Source: Nephrocerus scutellatus (taxonomy: Eukaryota; Arthropoda; Insecta; Diptera; Pipunculidae). From it: a DNA stretch of 64,000 nucleotides. Shown here piece after piece: positions 44,284 to 57,813 of the stretch. The DNA lies in assembly GCA_947095585.1 (NCBI GenBank), contig OX352763.1, positions 103,271,908 through 103,335,907 of the forward strand, in the 5' to 3' direction. The notes beneath the pieces were generated by a model. That model ran no database searches. It saw nothing but the letters and a program-made list of their open reading frames with translations, and had not been told where the DNA came from. Each line of letters starts with the position of its first letter. The first letter of the stretch is position 1. Position numbers and translations under genes: made by a program.

Positions 44284-46104
44284 TATGTCGCTCGATTTGT
44301 TCGACGCTGTCAGACTTGCGTCCAGTACAAAGTCCCCGCCACAAAACCCGCCGGCAGGATGCATATGACCCCCACCGAACAGCCCTGGGAGGTAGTCTGT
44401 TCGGACTTCATTGGTCCATTGCCCCGGTCCGCGAAAGGCAACACCGTCATATTGGTGTTTCACGATAAATTCACCAAATGGACCGAGTTCTTGGCTCTCC
44501 GAGATGCGACAACTCCAGCGCTAATTAAAGGATTTAAAGAGAGAATTTTAAGTCGATATGGGTGTCCCAAGAAGTTAGTTACCGACAATGGCCCTCAGTA
44601 TAGGAGCAAACCATTTCAGACCCTACTGAACGAACTACATATCGAGCAACGTTTCACCCCTCCGTACACACCACAGGCCAATCCGACCGAACGCGTGAAT
44701 AGGGTCATAAAAACTATGGTCGCCCAGTATGTCCAGAACGACCACCGCCGATGGGATGAACACCTACCAGAGTTCATGTTAGCTATAAACACCAGTCAAC
44801 ACGAATCCACCGGTTACACCGCCGCCTACCTGAATTACGGTAGAGAACTCCGCCTTCCAAATACGCCAGCTATCAAACTAAATACCCCGCCAACCACCAC
44901 CGAGAGAATCACCGCACTCAACGACATACTGGCGCTGGTACGAATCAACATGGCCAAAGCTTTCGGAAAACAAAAACGGTATTATGATTTACGACGTCGA
45001 CCATGGGCACCCGACATAGGAGAGATGGTATATCTCCGCCACCGACCACTCTCCTCTGCTGTCAACAAATTTTCAGCAAAATTAGCCCCCCGCTACATAG
45101 GACCATTCCGAATCACCAAAAAACTGTCACCCGTTATCTATAAACTCCAAGGGTCAGAAAGAGAAGTGATTACCGCTCACGTAAAGGACCTAAAAAGAGA
45201 TGAGAATATAGGCCACCCAGACATTTCCGAGGCAACCAGTATAAATACAACCGACGGTCAGCAACTTAGATCAGTCTCAGTCAGAATGTCGAAGCAATCG
45301 GTCGTTAAGTTTACCGAGCCACAGGCTGACCCAAGTACTAGGCGCAGGACAAAGCCGACCCCATTGGCACCACCAGTACAGCAGACAACAACCGGAGTGC
45401 TGCGAACTCGCATCTTTCGACGCAAACCTCCCCCCGCCAACCGACCGCTCAGCGCCGTGGAGGTAGCCAACCTTTGCCGAGTCGTCAGGAAGAAAAGGGA
45501 AGAGAGCACTACCAACCAAGCACCCGTCACCGAGCACGCAATAACCCGAACCAAATCCCCGATCACAATCAGAACGGTATCTCGATTTATACCCCCGGGC
45601 AACAGCAGCGCCTACACATCCAGGCCAATCGAGGACGCTGCCTTCCCGGCAAACCTAGTGGCCACAACATCTCAGGCTGCACGTGTACGCCGCATCACAA
45701 CCACGGCTAGAACCGCCACAGCTCCCCGAGTGGCCCACACCTCCACAGTGGTCGCCCCTACCAGCAGTACCGGCACCATAGCGGGAAAAACTACCGGGAG
45801 CGTCAGTACGGCCAAAGGTACTGTTCCTGTCAAAATAACCGAACCTGAACCACAAATGGACGCCGGTCCTTCCAGCCAGTCCGTCGCACAACAAACCCCG
45901 ACTAAGCCGATGGAGTTCCAAGGAGAATTTCTCGGCATCCGAATTCCGAATTCAACCAAAACAAAGTTCCGGTTACGAGGACCCCAAGGGTACATATACG
46001 GCCGACGCATCCGCAACGGCAGTATATATTTGAAGGGCCCGACCCGAGCTATTATAGTCAAGGATGGCCAAGTACAAGCGGCCGAAAAGAATAATTTAAA
46101 TTAA
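44284..46104 (+). pseudogene. Gypsy integrase, copy B
   Basis: Same as the copy at 38,044-39,864, with catalytic codons at 44,404, 44,584 and 44,689 and the same deletion junction upstream. Protein-level reading is identical over 581 codons from ATG 44,359. Confidence 0.85.
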
Positions 46105-46524
46105 GATATATGGCCGAATAACAAAAAAAAAAAATAATAAAATAAAAGATGGACCGTTATTCGGCAGACAGTCCACACGTAATTATAAGGAAATAAGTTT
46201 TTATAACCGGATAACCAAAAAAAAAAAAAATATAATAAAATCAAAGATGGACGGTTATTCGGCGAAGGTCCACACAATATTTTCTTTCTCATATAATAAT
46301 ATCAATTCAATTATAAGAAATCGTTATTAGATTGTAAGAAAATCCTGTATTTCAAATTAAAATTATCGTTAAGAAAATCGTTATGAAGTGAATTGTAGAA
46401 AAACCTTTATTTAAAAATGAATTACATTTAAGTTTTGACTGAAAATGAAATAGTAGTACCGCTAGAACCTCGTCCACCGGCCCCGTACCCGTAGAACTAT
46501 CCACCCCCCGAAGTAAGAGGGGAA

Positions 46525-47727
46525 TGTAACGAAGTTCCCCTCGTTACAAACCCTATGTCTAAGTTTTCCGCTTGTCCGTCCGGTCATGTCACTCAGCACA
46601 TTGGGTTTTGCCTCATAGCATGTACAAATTGCCGATAGCCTGTACAAATTGCCGGCTGCCATATAAAACCATAGGCAGACAACCGCACGTGCCGACACAG
46701 CGGGTATAGATCATACATGCTGGCAGGCCAAATGCCGATAGCAAGTACAAAGTGCCGACAGCCATATACACACAACATAACGTGTGTACCTTACCGGCAG
46801 CCACCACAAAGTAGTGGACACCCAACCAAACACGGGTAAATTATTTGCCTTCAAGTGACAAAATTCCCAACGAGTTCTCAAAAAATATCAATGAGGTTCG
46901 GCAACTTGTGCTCATAAATTTGTCGATTCCGACCACGGGCAAAGTTCTCCACCGAACTCAGCCTAATACATTTTGCGTGCTGAGAGATCAGCAAAACATA
47001 CATTTAATAGACTAGGCGACCGTCTCTAAACCGCGCAATAAATTTCAAAGTGTTCCAAGTCGAACACTTAAATTCATTTTTCCTAGACCGGACGACCGTC
47101 TATAAACCGCGTCAACCCACCTGTACTGTCGTGTCTTGACCAGAGGCCGTCAGTGTTCCGTTCCTATCTTACACTGTCGTGTCTTGACCAGAGGCCGTCA
47201 GTGTTCCGTTCCTATCTTACACTGTCGTGTCTTGATCAGAGGCCGTCAGTGTTCCGTCTTTCCGCCGTCCCACTGTCGTGTCTTGACCAGAGGCCGTCAG
47301 TGTTTCCACCGTCCCACTGTCGTGTCTTGGCCAGAGGCCGTCAGTGTTCCTTCCACCTGTACTGTCGTGTCTTGACCAGAGGCCGTCAGTGTTCCGTCTC
47401 TCTCTTCCGCTGTCGTGTCTTGTCCAGAGGCCGTCAGCGTGCCGTACCTCTCTCTCTTCCGCTGTCGTGTCTCGTCCAGAGGCCGTCAGCGTTCCGTCTC
47501 TCTCTCTCTCTGTCGTGTCCTGACCAGGGGCCGTCAGCCATTCGTTATTATATTGGTGATGGTATAGTATGTAAGTTATAAGAAATGTTTAGTATAGATT
47601 AAGGAAACAAAAAAAAAAAAGAATAAATAATAAAAGGAAATAATAAATAAACAATTTGTAACTCGAGACTTATCATTTGGACCCTGGAAGCCGCTGAGTC
47701 ATACCTCAGCTGAGAAAACCCGTTACA
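46525..47727 (+). repeat. Gypsy LTR, copy B
   Basis: Third copy of the 1203-bp LTR, belonging to the duplicated block. It includes the nine-unit minisatellite (47,126-47,541) and is preceded by the polypurine tract. Confidence 0.95.
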
Positions 47728-47741
47728 AACTTAGTAGAAGA

Positions 47742-48562
47742 ATGACATCTTCAAAATGGAATCCACCTGGGAGATGGTTTCAAACACCTTTTCTTCGCCA
47801 GCATCGTAAAACTGAGACTTCACCTGCGAGAAAAAGGGGTCGCCCTAAAAGAACAACAAAAAAACCATTGGAAAAACGACAAGGTCCTAAGAGAGGAATG
47901 AATAGCGCTGCTAGGAATGTATCACATTGCTCTAAAGAGAGAACTAATCCAGAAAACTACCAAAAGTATTTCGGAACTGTTACACCACATATATATATCT
48001 CGAAGTTCGGGAAGCGGAAGTATCATCGTGGGCACCACATTGAAGGCCAGTGGGTCTGCGCATACGATTGCCTGGCAGATGAAGGATACACGCACCTGAG
48101 AGTCAACCACTCAAAAACTTTGGTTGACCGGGCAACAGGTGCGTGTACCAAACGTAGTGAGGCGTCTTGGGGTGCAGCCAAAAGGACAATGAGCTCCCCT
48201 GGGCGACCACGTCGCCGAAGACACGTTAATTTGCAAAACCTGGGTGGTAGGGACGGTCCCACGATAATGGAAGATGAACCCGAAACAGAAACCGAAAGTC
48301 ACCTGGCCTATGGAACAATCATTTATCGATCTTAGCTACAATCCATCAAGATCTCCAGATTTGCGTCCGATTTTCCCGTACGATCCCGATAACCTTGCTC
48401 CATTTATATAATTGAAAGCCCATAAATGGGAACAATGTGGAGTCAGACTCCAGCGCATTTAATAAAAAAATGAGAAATTTGATAAAACTTTGGAAAGGAT
48501 CAGATTAAGTATGTGATTTAAGAAAAACGTAATTAAAACAACTTCCTTAACTTAGTAGAAGA
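47742..48562 (+). repeat. Array unit 8, short (821 bp), duplicate of unit 5
   Basis: Repeats the 197-codon frame (47,742-48,335) and the block G stop of unit 5. Confidence 0.9.
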
Positions 48563-49379
48563 ATGACATCTTCAAAATGGAATCCACCTGGGAGATGGTT
48601 TCAAACACCTTTTCTTCGCCAGCATCGTAAAACTGAGACTTCACCTGCGAGAAAAAGGGGTCGCCCTAAAAGAACAACAAAAAAACCATTGGAAAAACGA
48701 CAAGGTCGTAAGAGAGGAATGAATAGCGCTGCTAGGAATGTATCACATTGCTCTAAAGAGAGAAAGAATCCAGAAAACTACCAAAAGTATTTCGGAACTG
48801 TTACACCACATATATCTCGAAGTTCGGGAAGCGGAAGTATCATCGTGGGCACCACATTGAAGGCCAGTGGGTCTGCGCATACGATTGCCTGGCAGATGAA
48901 GGATACACGCACCTGAGAGTCAACCACTCAAAAACTTTGGTTGACCGGGCAACAGGTGTGTGTACCAAACGTATTGAGGCGTCTTGGGGTGCAGCCAAAA
49001 GGACAATGAGCTCCCCTGGGCGACCACGTCGCCGAAGACACGTTAATTTGCAAAACCTGGGTGGTAGGGACGGTCCCACGATAATGGAAGATGAACCCGA
49101 AACAGAAACCGAAAGTCACCTGGCCTATGGAACAATCATTTATCGATCTTAACTACAATCCATCAAGATCTCCAGATTTGCGTCCGATTTTCCCGTACGA
49201 TCCCGATAACCTTGCTCCATTTATATCATTGGAAGCCCATAAATGGGAACAATGTGGAGTCAGACTCCAGCGCATTTAATAAAAAAATGAGAAATTTGAT
49301 AAAACTTTGGAAAGGATCAGATTAAGTATGTGATTTAAGAAAAACGTAATTCAAACAACTTCCTTAACTTAGTAGAAGA
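48563..49379 (+). repeat. Array unit 9, short, duplicate of unit 6
   Basis: Carries the same private variants as unit 6. Confidence 0.85.
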
Positions 49380-50513
49380 ATGACATCTTCAAAATGGAAT
49401 CCACCTGGGAGATGGTTTCAGTCACCTTTTCTTCGCCAGCATCGTAAAACTGAGACTTCACCTGCGAGAAAAAGGGGTCGCCCTAAAAGAACAACAAAAA
49501 AAACCATTGGAAAAACGACAAGGTCGTAAGAGAGGAATGAATAGCGCTGCTAGGAATGTATCACATTGCTCTAAAGAGAGAACTAATCCAGAAAACTACC
49601 AAAAGTATTTCGGAACTGTTACACCACATATATCTCGAAGTTCGGGAAGCGGAAGTATCATCGTGGGCACCACATTGAAGGCCAGTGGGCCTTCGTTGGC
49701 ATTGAACGCCACACAGGTCTTTGCTTTATGGTGCCCGTTGAAAAAAGAGATACAGAGTCCCTCCTTCCAATTATAAAGGAGCGGAATCATATCTGATTGT
49801 TGGAAAGCATACGATTGCCTGGCAGATGAAGGATACACGCACCTGAGAGTCAACCACTCAAAAACTTTTGTTGACCGGGCAACAGGTGCGTGTACCAAAC
49901 GTATTGAGGCGTCTTGGGGTGCAACCAAAAGGACAATCAGCTCCTCTGGGCGAAGAAAAAACTTTTTCGTTGGCTGTAGAGTAACCAAAGTGGATCCATT
50001 CGTGGAATTCATAAAGGCAGCGGGAAAGTTATACAACCCCTTAGCTCCCAAGCCCCACAATCGTTTATTGTTATCAGTGAGTACAAAATTCTTGTTTGTT
50101 TTTTTAATGAAATGTTTTCGTCTGCTTTTTGTAGTCATGGACAATCGTGGGCAAGAACCACGTCGCCGAAGACACGTTCATTTGCAAAACCTGGGTGGTA
50201 GGGACGGTCCCACGATAATGGAAGATGAACCCGAAACAGAAACCTAAAGTCACCTGGCCTATGGAACAATCATTTATCGATCTTAACTACAATCCATCAA
50301 GATCTCCAGATTTGCGTCCGATTTTCCCGTACGATCCCGATAACCTTGCTCCATTTATATCATTGGAAGCCCATAAATGGGAACAATGTGGAGTCAGACT
50401 CCAGCGCATTTAATAAAAAAATGAGAAATTTGATAAAACTTTGGAAAGGATCAGATTAAGTATGTGATTTAAGAAAAACGTAATTCAAACAACTTCCTTA
50501 ACTTAGTAGAAGA
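49380..50513 (+). repeat. Array unit 10, long (1134 bp)
   Basis: Complete version of truncated unit 7. Block E lacks 30 bp around 49,978 ('TTGGCTGTAGAGTAACC'), removing 'LAKYMFLKMC' codons. Block F ends in TAA ('AACCTAAAGTC'). Confidence 0.85.
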
Positions 50514-51677
50514 ATGACATCTTCAAAATGGAATCCACCTGGGAGATGGTTTCAGTCACCTTTTCTTCGCCAGCATCGTAAAACTGAGACTTCACCTGCG
50601 AGAAAAAGGGGTCGCCCTAAAAGAACAACAAAAAAAACCATTGGAAAAACGACAAGGTCGTAAGAGAGGAATGAATAGCGCTGCTAGGAATGTATCACAT
50701 TGCTCTAAAGAGAGAACTAATCCAGAAAACTACCAAAAGTATTTCGGAACTGTTACACCACATATATCTCGAAGTTCGGGAAGCGGAAGTATCATCGTGG
50801 GCACCACATTGAAGGCCAGTGGGTCTTCGGTGGCATTGAACGCCACACAGGTCTTTGCTTTATGGTGCCCGTTGAAAAAAGAGATACAGAGGCCCTCCTT
50901 CCAATTATAAAGGAGCGGAATCATATCTGATTGTTGGAAAGCATACGATTGCCTGGCAGATGAAGGATACACGCACCTGAGAGTCAACCACTCAAAAACT
51001 TTGGTTGACCGGGCAACAGGTGCGTGTACCAAACGTATTGAGGCGTCTTGGGGTGCAACCAAAAGGACAATGAGCTCCTCTGGGCGAAGAAAAAACTTTT
51101 TCGCTGGCTGTTTGGCGAAATACATGTTTTTAAAAATGTGTAGAGTAACCAAAGTGGATCCATTCGTGGAATTCATAAAGGCAGCGGGAAAGTTATACAA
51201 CCCCTTAGCTCCCAAGCCCCACAATCGTTTATTGTTATCAGTGAGTACAAAATTCTTGTTTGTTTTTTTAATGAAATGTTTTCGTCTGCTTTTTGTAGTC
51301 ATGGACAATCGTGGGCAAGAACCAAGTCGCCGAAGACACGTTAATTTGCAAAACCTGGGTGGTAGGGACGGTCCCACGATAATGGAAGATGAACCCGAAA
51401 CAGAAACCGAAAGTCACCTGGCCTATGGAACAATCATTTATCGATCTTAACTACAATCCATCAAGATCTCCAGATTTGCGTCCGATTTTCCCCTACGATC
51501 CCGATAACCTTGCTCCATTTATATCATTGGAAGCCCATAAATGGGAACAATGTGGAGTCAGACTCCAGCGCATCTAATAAGAAAATGAGAAATTTGATAA
51601 AACTTTGGAAAGGATCAGATTAAGTATGTGATTTAAGAAAAACGTAATTAAAACAACTTCCTTAACTTAGTAGAAGA
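50514..51677 (+). repeat. Array unit 11, long (1164 bp)
   Basis: Contains all blocks. The intron-like stretch is 51,241-51,298 (GTGAGT to TTTGTAG, 58 bp). Eight As in the AACAAC run break the first frame. Confidence 0.9.
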
Positions 51678-52493
51678 ATGACATCTTCAAAATGGAATCC
51701 ACCTGGGAGATGGTTTCAAACACCTTTTCTTCGCCAGCATCGTAAAACTGAGACTTCACCTGCGAGAAAAAGGGGTCGCCCTAAAAGAACAACAAAAAAA
51801 CCATTGGAAAAACGACAAGGTCGTAAGAGAGGAATGAATAGCGCTGCTAGGAATGTATCACATTGCTCTAAAGAGAGAACTAATCCAGAAAACTACCAAA
51901 AGTATTTCGGAACTGTTACACCACATATATCTCGAAGTTCGGGAAGCGGAAGTATCATCGTGGGCACCACATTGAAGGCCAGTGGGTCTGCGCATACGAT
52001 TGCCTGGCAGATGAAGGATACACGCACCTGAGAGTCAACCACTCAAAAACTTTTGTTGACCGGGCAACAGGTGCGTGTACCAAACGTATTGAGGCGTCTT
52101 GGGGTGCAGCCAAAAGGACAATGAGCTCCCCTGGGCGACCACGTCGCCGAAGACACGTTAATTTGCAAAACCTGGGTGGTAGGGACGGTCCCACGATAAT
52201 GGAAGATGAACCCGAAACAGAAACCGAAGTTACCTGGCCTATGGAACAATCATTTATCGATCTTAACTACAATCCATCAAGATCTCCAGATTTGCGTCCG
52301 ATTTTCCCCTACGATCCCGATAACCTTGCTCCATTTATATCATTGGAAGCCAATAAATGGGAACAATGTGGAGTCAGACTCCAGCGCATCTAATAAGAAA
52401 ATGAGAAATTTGATAAAACTTTGGAAAGGATCAGATTAAGTATGTGGTTTAAGAAAAACGTAATTAAAACAACTTCCTTAACTTAGTAGAAGA
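51678..52493 (+). repeat. Array unit 12, short (816 bp)
   Basis: One base fewer at the F/G boundary ('ACCGAAGTTACC') puts Arg-rich block F and block G in a single 90-codon frame (52,121-52,393). This is the only unit where they join. Confidence 0.85.
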
Positions 52494-53310
52494 ATGACAT
52501 CTTCAAAATGGAATCCACCTGGGAGATGGTTTCAAACACCTTTTCTTCGCCAGCATCGTAAAACTGAGACTTCACCTTCGAGAAAAAGGGGTCGCCCTAA
52601 AAGAACAACAAAAAAACCAATGGAAAAACGACAAGGTCGTAAGAGAGGAATGAATAGCGCTGCTAGGAATGTATCACATTGCTCTAAAGAGAGAACTAAT
52701 CCAGAAAACTACCAAAAGTATTTCGGAACTGTTACACTACATATATCTCGAAGTTCGGGAAGCGGAAGTATCATCGTGGGCACCACATTGGAGGCCAGTG
52801 GGTCTGCGCATACGATTGCCTGGCAGATGAAGGATACACGCAGCTGAGAGTCAACCACTTAAAAACTTTTGTTGACCGGGCCACAGGTGCGTGTACCAAA
52901 CGTATTGAGGCGTCTTGGGGTGCAGCCAAAAGGACAATGAGCTCCCCTGGGCGACCACGTCGCCGAAGACACGTTAATTTGCAAAACCTGGGTGGTAGGG
53001 ACGGTCCCACGATAATGGAAGATGAACCCGAAACAGAAACCGAAAGTCACCTGGCCTATGGAACAATCATTTATCGATCTTAACTACAATCCATCAAGAT
53101 CTCCAGATTTGCGTCCGATTTTCCCCTACGATCCCGATAACCTTGCTCCATTTATATCATTGGAAGCCCATAAATGGGAACAATGTGGAGTCAGACTCCA
53201 GCGCATCTAATAAGAAAATGAGAAATTTGATAAAACTTTGGAAAGGATCAGATTAAGTATGTGATTTAAGAAAAACGTAAGTAAAACAACTTCCTTAACT
53301 TAGTAGAAGA
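52494..53310 (+). repeat. Array unit 13, short (817 bp)
   Basis: Private changes include Ser for Ala in 'TSPSRKRGRP' and Leu for Pro before 'HISRS'. Confidence 0.85.
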
Positions 53311-53835
53311 ATGACATCTTCAAAATGGAATCCACCTGGGAGATGGTTTCAAACACCTTTTCTTCGCCAGCATCGTAAAACTGAGACTTCACCTGCGAGA
53401 AAAAGGGGTCGCCCTAAAAGAACAACAAAAAAACCATTGGAAAAACGACAAGGTCGTAAGAGAGGAATGAATAGCGCTGCTAGGAATGTATCACATTGCT
53501 CTAAAGAGAGAACTAATCCAGAAAACTACCAAAAGTATTTCGGAACTGTTACACCACATATATCTCGAAGTTCGGGAAGCGGAAGTATCATCGTGGGCAC
53601 CACATTGAAGGCCAGTGGGTCTGCGCATACGATTACCTGGCAGATGAAGGATACACGCACCTGAGAGTCAACCACTCAAAAACTTTGGTTGACCGGGCAA
53701 CAGGTGCGTGTACCAAACGTATTGAGGCTTCTTGGGGTGCAGCCAAAAGGACAATGAGCTCCCCTGGGCGACCACGTCGCCGAAGACACGTTAATTTGCA
53801 AAACCTGGGTGGTAGGGACGGTCCCACGATAATGG
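53311..53835 (+). repeat. Array unit 14, short type, 3' truncated
   Basis: Stops in block F ('ACGATAATGG') and is fused there to an internal start of the next unit. Blocks G and H are missing. Confidence 0.85.
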
Positions 53836-54786
53836 CCCTAAAAGAACAACAAAAAAAACCATTGGAAAAACGACAAGGTCGTAAGAGAGGAATGAATAGC
53901 GCTGCTAGGAATGTATCACATTGCTCTAAAGAGAGAAATAATCCAGAAAACTACCAAAAGTATTTCGGAACTGTTACACCACATATATCTCGAAGTTCGG
54001 GAAGCGGAAGTATCATCGTGGACACCACATTGAAGGCCAGTGGGTCTGCGCATACGATTACCTGGCAGATGAAGGATACACGCACCTGAGAGTCAACCAC
54101 TCAAAAACTTTGGTTGACCGGGCAACAGGTGCGTGTACCAAACGTATTGAGGCGTCTTGGGGTGCAACCAAAAGGACAATGAGCTCCTCTGGGCGAAGAA
54201 AAAACTTTTTCGCTGGCTGTTTGGCGAAATACATGTTTTTAAAAATGTGTAGAGTAACCAAAGTGGATCCATTCGTGGAATTCATAAAGGCAGCGGGAAA
54301 GTTATACAACCCCTTAGCTCCCAAGCCCCACAATCGTTTATTGTTATCAGTGAGTACAAAATTCTTGTTTGTTTTTTTAATGAAATGTTTTCGTCTGCTT
54401 TTTGTAGTCATGGACAATCGTGGGCAAGAACCAAGTCGCCGAAGACACGTTAATTTGCAAAACCTGGGTGGTAGGGACGGTCCCACGATAATGGAAGATG
54501 AACCCGAAACAGAAACCGAAAGTCACCTGGCCTATGGAACAATCATTTATCGATCTTAACTACAATCCATCAAGATCTCCAGATTTGCGTCCGATTTTCC
54601 CGTACGATCCCGATAACCTTGCTCCATTTATATCATTGGAAGCCCATAAATGGGAACAATGTGGAGTCAGACTCCAGCGCATTTAATAAAAAAATGAGAA
54701 ATTTGATAAAACTTTGGAAAGGATCAGATTAAGTATGTGATTTAAGAAAAACGTAATTAAAACAACTTCCTTAACTTAGTAGAAGA
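53836..54786 (+). repeat. Array unit 15, intermediate, 5' truncated
   Basis: Begins at 'CCCTAAAAGAAC' inside block A, without MTSSK. It then has block E and the intron-like stretch. The fusion with unit 14 has at most one base of overlap, so it is an illegitimate join. Confidence 0.85.
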
Positions 54787-55607
54787 ATGACATCTTCAAA
54801 ATGGAATCCACCTGGGAGATGGTTTCAATCACCTTTTCTTCGCCAGCATCGTAAAACTGAGACTTCACCTGCGAGAAAAAGGGGTCGCCCTAAAAGAACA
54901 ACAAAAAAACCATTGGAAAAACGACAAGGTCGTAAGAGAGGAATGAATAGCGCTGCTAGGAATGTATCACATTGCTCTAAAGAGAGAACTAATCCAGAAA
55001 ACTACCAAAAGTATTTCGGAACTGTTACACCACATATATATATCTCGAAGTTCGGGAAGCGGAAGTATCATCGTGGGCACCACATTGAAGGCCAGTGGGT
55101 CTGCGCATACGATTGCCTGGCAGATGAAGGATACACGCACCTGAGAGTCAACCACTCAAAAACTTTGGTTGACCGGGCAACAGGTGCGTGTACCAAACGT
55201 ATTGAGGCGTCTTGGGGTGCAGCCAAAAGGACAATGAGCTCCCCTGGGCGACCACGTCGCCGAAGACACGTTAATTTGCAAAACCTGGGTGGTAGGGACG
55301 GTCCCACGATAATGGAAGATGAACCCGAAACAGAAACCGAAAGTCACCTGGCCTATGGAACAATCATTTATCGATCTTAGCTACAATCCATCAAGATCTC
55401 CAGATTTGCGTCCGATTTTCCCGTACGATCCCGATAACCTTGCTCCATTTATATAATTGAAAGCCCATAAATGGGAACAATGTGGAGTCAGACTCCAGCG
55501 CATTTAATAAAAAAATGAGAAATTTGATAAAACTTTGGAAAGGATCAGATTAAGTATGTGATTTAAGAAAAACGTAATTAAAACAACTTCCTTAACTTAG
55601 TAGAAGA
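54787..55607 (+). repeat. Array unit 16, short (821 bp), open 197-codon frame
   Basis: Like unit 5, with the longer AT-run and the same block G stop, but with GGTCGTAAG and without the Ser variant in 'TKRIEA'. Open frame 54,787-55,380. Confidence 0.9.
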
Positions 55608-56771
55608 ATGACATCTTCAAAATGGAATCCACCTGGGAGATGGTTTCAATCACCTTTTCTTCGCCAGCATCGTAAAACTGAGACTTCACCTGCGAGAAAA
55701 AGGGGTCGCCCTAAAAGAACAACAAAAAAAACCATTGGAAAAACGACAAGGTCGTAAGAGAGGAATGAATAGCGCTGCTAGGAATGTATCACATTGCTCT
55801 AAAGAGAGAAATAATCCAGAAAACTACCAAAAGTATTTCGGAACTGTTACACCACATATATCTCGAAGTTCGGGAAGCGGAAGTATCATCGTGGGCACCA
55901 CATTGAAGGCCAGTGGGTCTTCGGTGGCATTGAACGCCACACAGGTCTTTGCTTTATGGTGCCCGTTGAAAAAAGAGATACAGAGTCCCTCCTTCCAATT
56001 ATAAAGGAGCGGAATCATATCTGATTGTTGGAAAGCATACGATTGCCTGGCAGATGAAGGATAAACGCACCTGAGAGTCAACCACTCAAAAACTTTGGTT
56101 GACCGGGCAACAGGTGCGTGTACCAAACGTATTGAGGCGTCTTGGGGTGCAACCAAAAGGACAATGAGCTCCTCTGGGCGAAGGAAAAACTTTTTCGCTG
56201 GCTGTTTGGCGAAATACATGTTTTTAAAAATGTGTAGAGTAACCAAAGTGGATCCATTCGTGGAATTCATAAAGGCAGCGGGAAAGTTATACAACCCCTT
56301 AGCTCCCAAGCCCCACAATCGTTTATTGTTATCAGTGAGTACAAAATTCTTGTTTGTTTTTTTAATGAAATGTTTTCGTCTGCTTTTTGTAGTCATGGAC
56401 AATCGTGGGCAAGAACCAAGTCGCCGAAGACACGTTAATTTGCAAAACCTGGGTGGTAGGGACGGTCCCACGATAATGGAAGATGAACCCGAAACAGAAA
56501 CCTAAAGTCACCTGGCCTATGGAACAATCATTTATCGATCTTAACTACAATCCATCAAGATCTCCAGATTTGCGTCCGATTTTCCCGTACGATCCCGATA
56601 ACCTTGCTCCATTTATATCATTGGAAGCCCATAAATGGGAACAATGTGGAGTCAGACTCCAGCGCATTTAATAAAAAAATGAGAAATTTGATAAAACTTT
56701 GGAAAGGATCAGATTAAGTATGTGATTTAAGAAAAACGTAATTAAAACAACTTCCTTAACTTAGTAGAAGA
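55608..56771 (+). repeat. Array unit 17, long (1164 bp)
   Basis: A TAA interrupts block D ('GGATAAACGCACC', near 56,060), and block F also ends early. Confidence 0.85.
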
Positions 56772-57813
56772 ATGACATCTTCAAAATGGAATCCACCTGG
56801 GAGATGGTTTCAAACACCTTTTCTTCGCCAGCATCGTAAAACTGAGACTTCACCTGCGAGAAAAAGGGGTCGCCCTAAAAGAACAACAAAAAAACCAATG
56901 GAAAAACGACAAGGTCGTAAGAGAGGAATGAATAGCGCTGCTAGGAATGTATCACATTGCTCTAAAGAGAGAACTAATCCAGAAAACTACCAAAAGTATT
57001 TCGGAACTGTTACACCACATATATCTCGAAGTTCGGGAAGCGGAAGTATCATCGTGGGCACCACATTGAAGGCCAGTGGGTCTGCGCATACGATTGCCTG
57101 GCAGATGAAGGATACATGCACCTGAGAGTCAACCACTCAAAAACTTTTGTTGACCGGGCATGTACCAAACGTATTGAGGCGTCTTGGGGTGCAACCAAAA
57201 GGACAATGAGCTCCTCTGGGCGAAGAAAAAACTTTTTCGCTGGCTGTTTGGCGAAATACATGTTTTTAAAAATGTGTAGAGTAACCAAAGTGGATCCATT
57301 CGTGGAATTCATAAAGGCAGCGGGAAAGTTATACAACCCCTTAGCTCCCAAGCCCCACAATCGTTTATTGTTATCAGTGAGTACAAAATTCTTGTTTGTT
57401 TTTTTAATGAAATGTTTTCGTCTGCTTTTTGTAGTCATGGACAATCGTGGGCAAGAACCAAGTCGCCGAAGACACGTTAATTTGCAAAACCTGGGTGGTA
57501 GGGACGGTCCCACGATAATGGAAGATGAACCCGAAACAGAAACCGAAAGTCACCTGGCCTATGGAACAATCATTTATCGATCTTAACTACAATCCATCAA
57601 GATCTCCAGATTTGCGTCCGATTTTCCCGTACGATCCCGATAACCTTGCTCCATTTATATCATTGGAAGCCCATAAATGGGAACAATGTGGAGTCAGACT
57701 CCAGCGCATTTAATAAAAAAATGAGAAATTTGATAAAACTTTGGAAAGGATCAGATTAAGTATGTGATTTAAGAAAAACGTAATTAAAACAACTTCCTTA
57801 ACTTAGTAGAAGA
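56772..57813 (+). repeat. Array unit 18, intermediate (1042 bp)
   Basis: Nine bases are missing in block D ('ACCGGGCATGTACC'), an in-frame loss of three codons. Confidence 0.85.

Larger units (their letters stand above)
43663..49900 (+). repeat. Tandem segmental duplication, copy B
   Basis: Offset is 6235 bp before and 6240 bp after the CGATC site. Rare unit variants (for example GGTCCTAAG at 41,644/47,884 and GAAAGAATCC at 42,522/48,762) are present in both copies, confirming a single block duplication rather than independent events. Confidence 0.9.
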
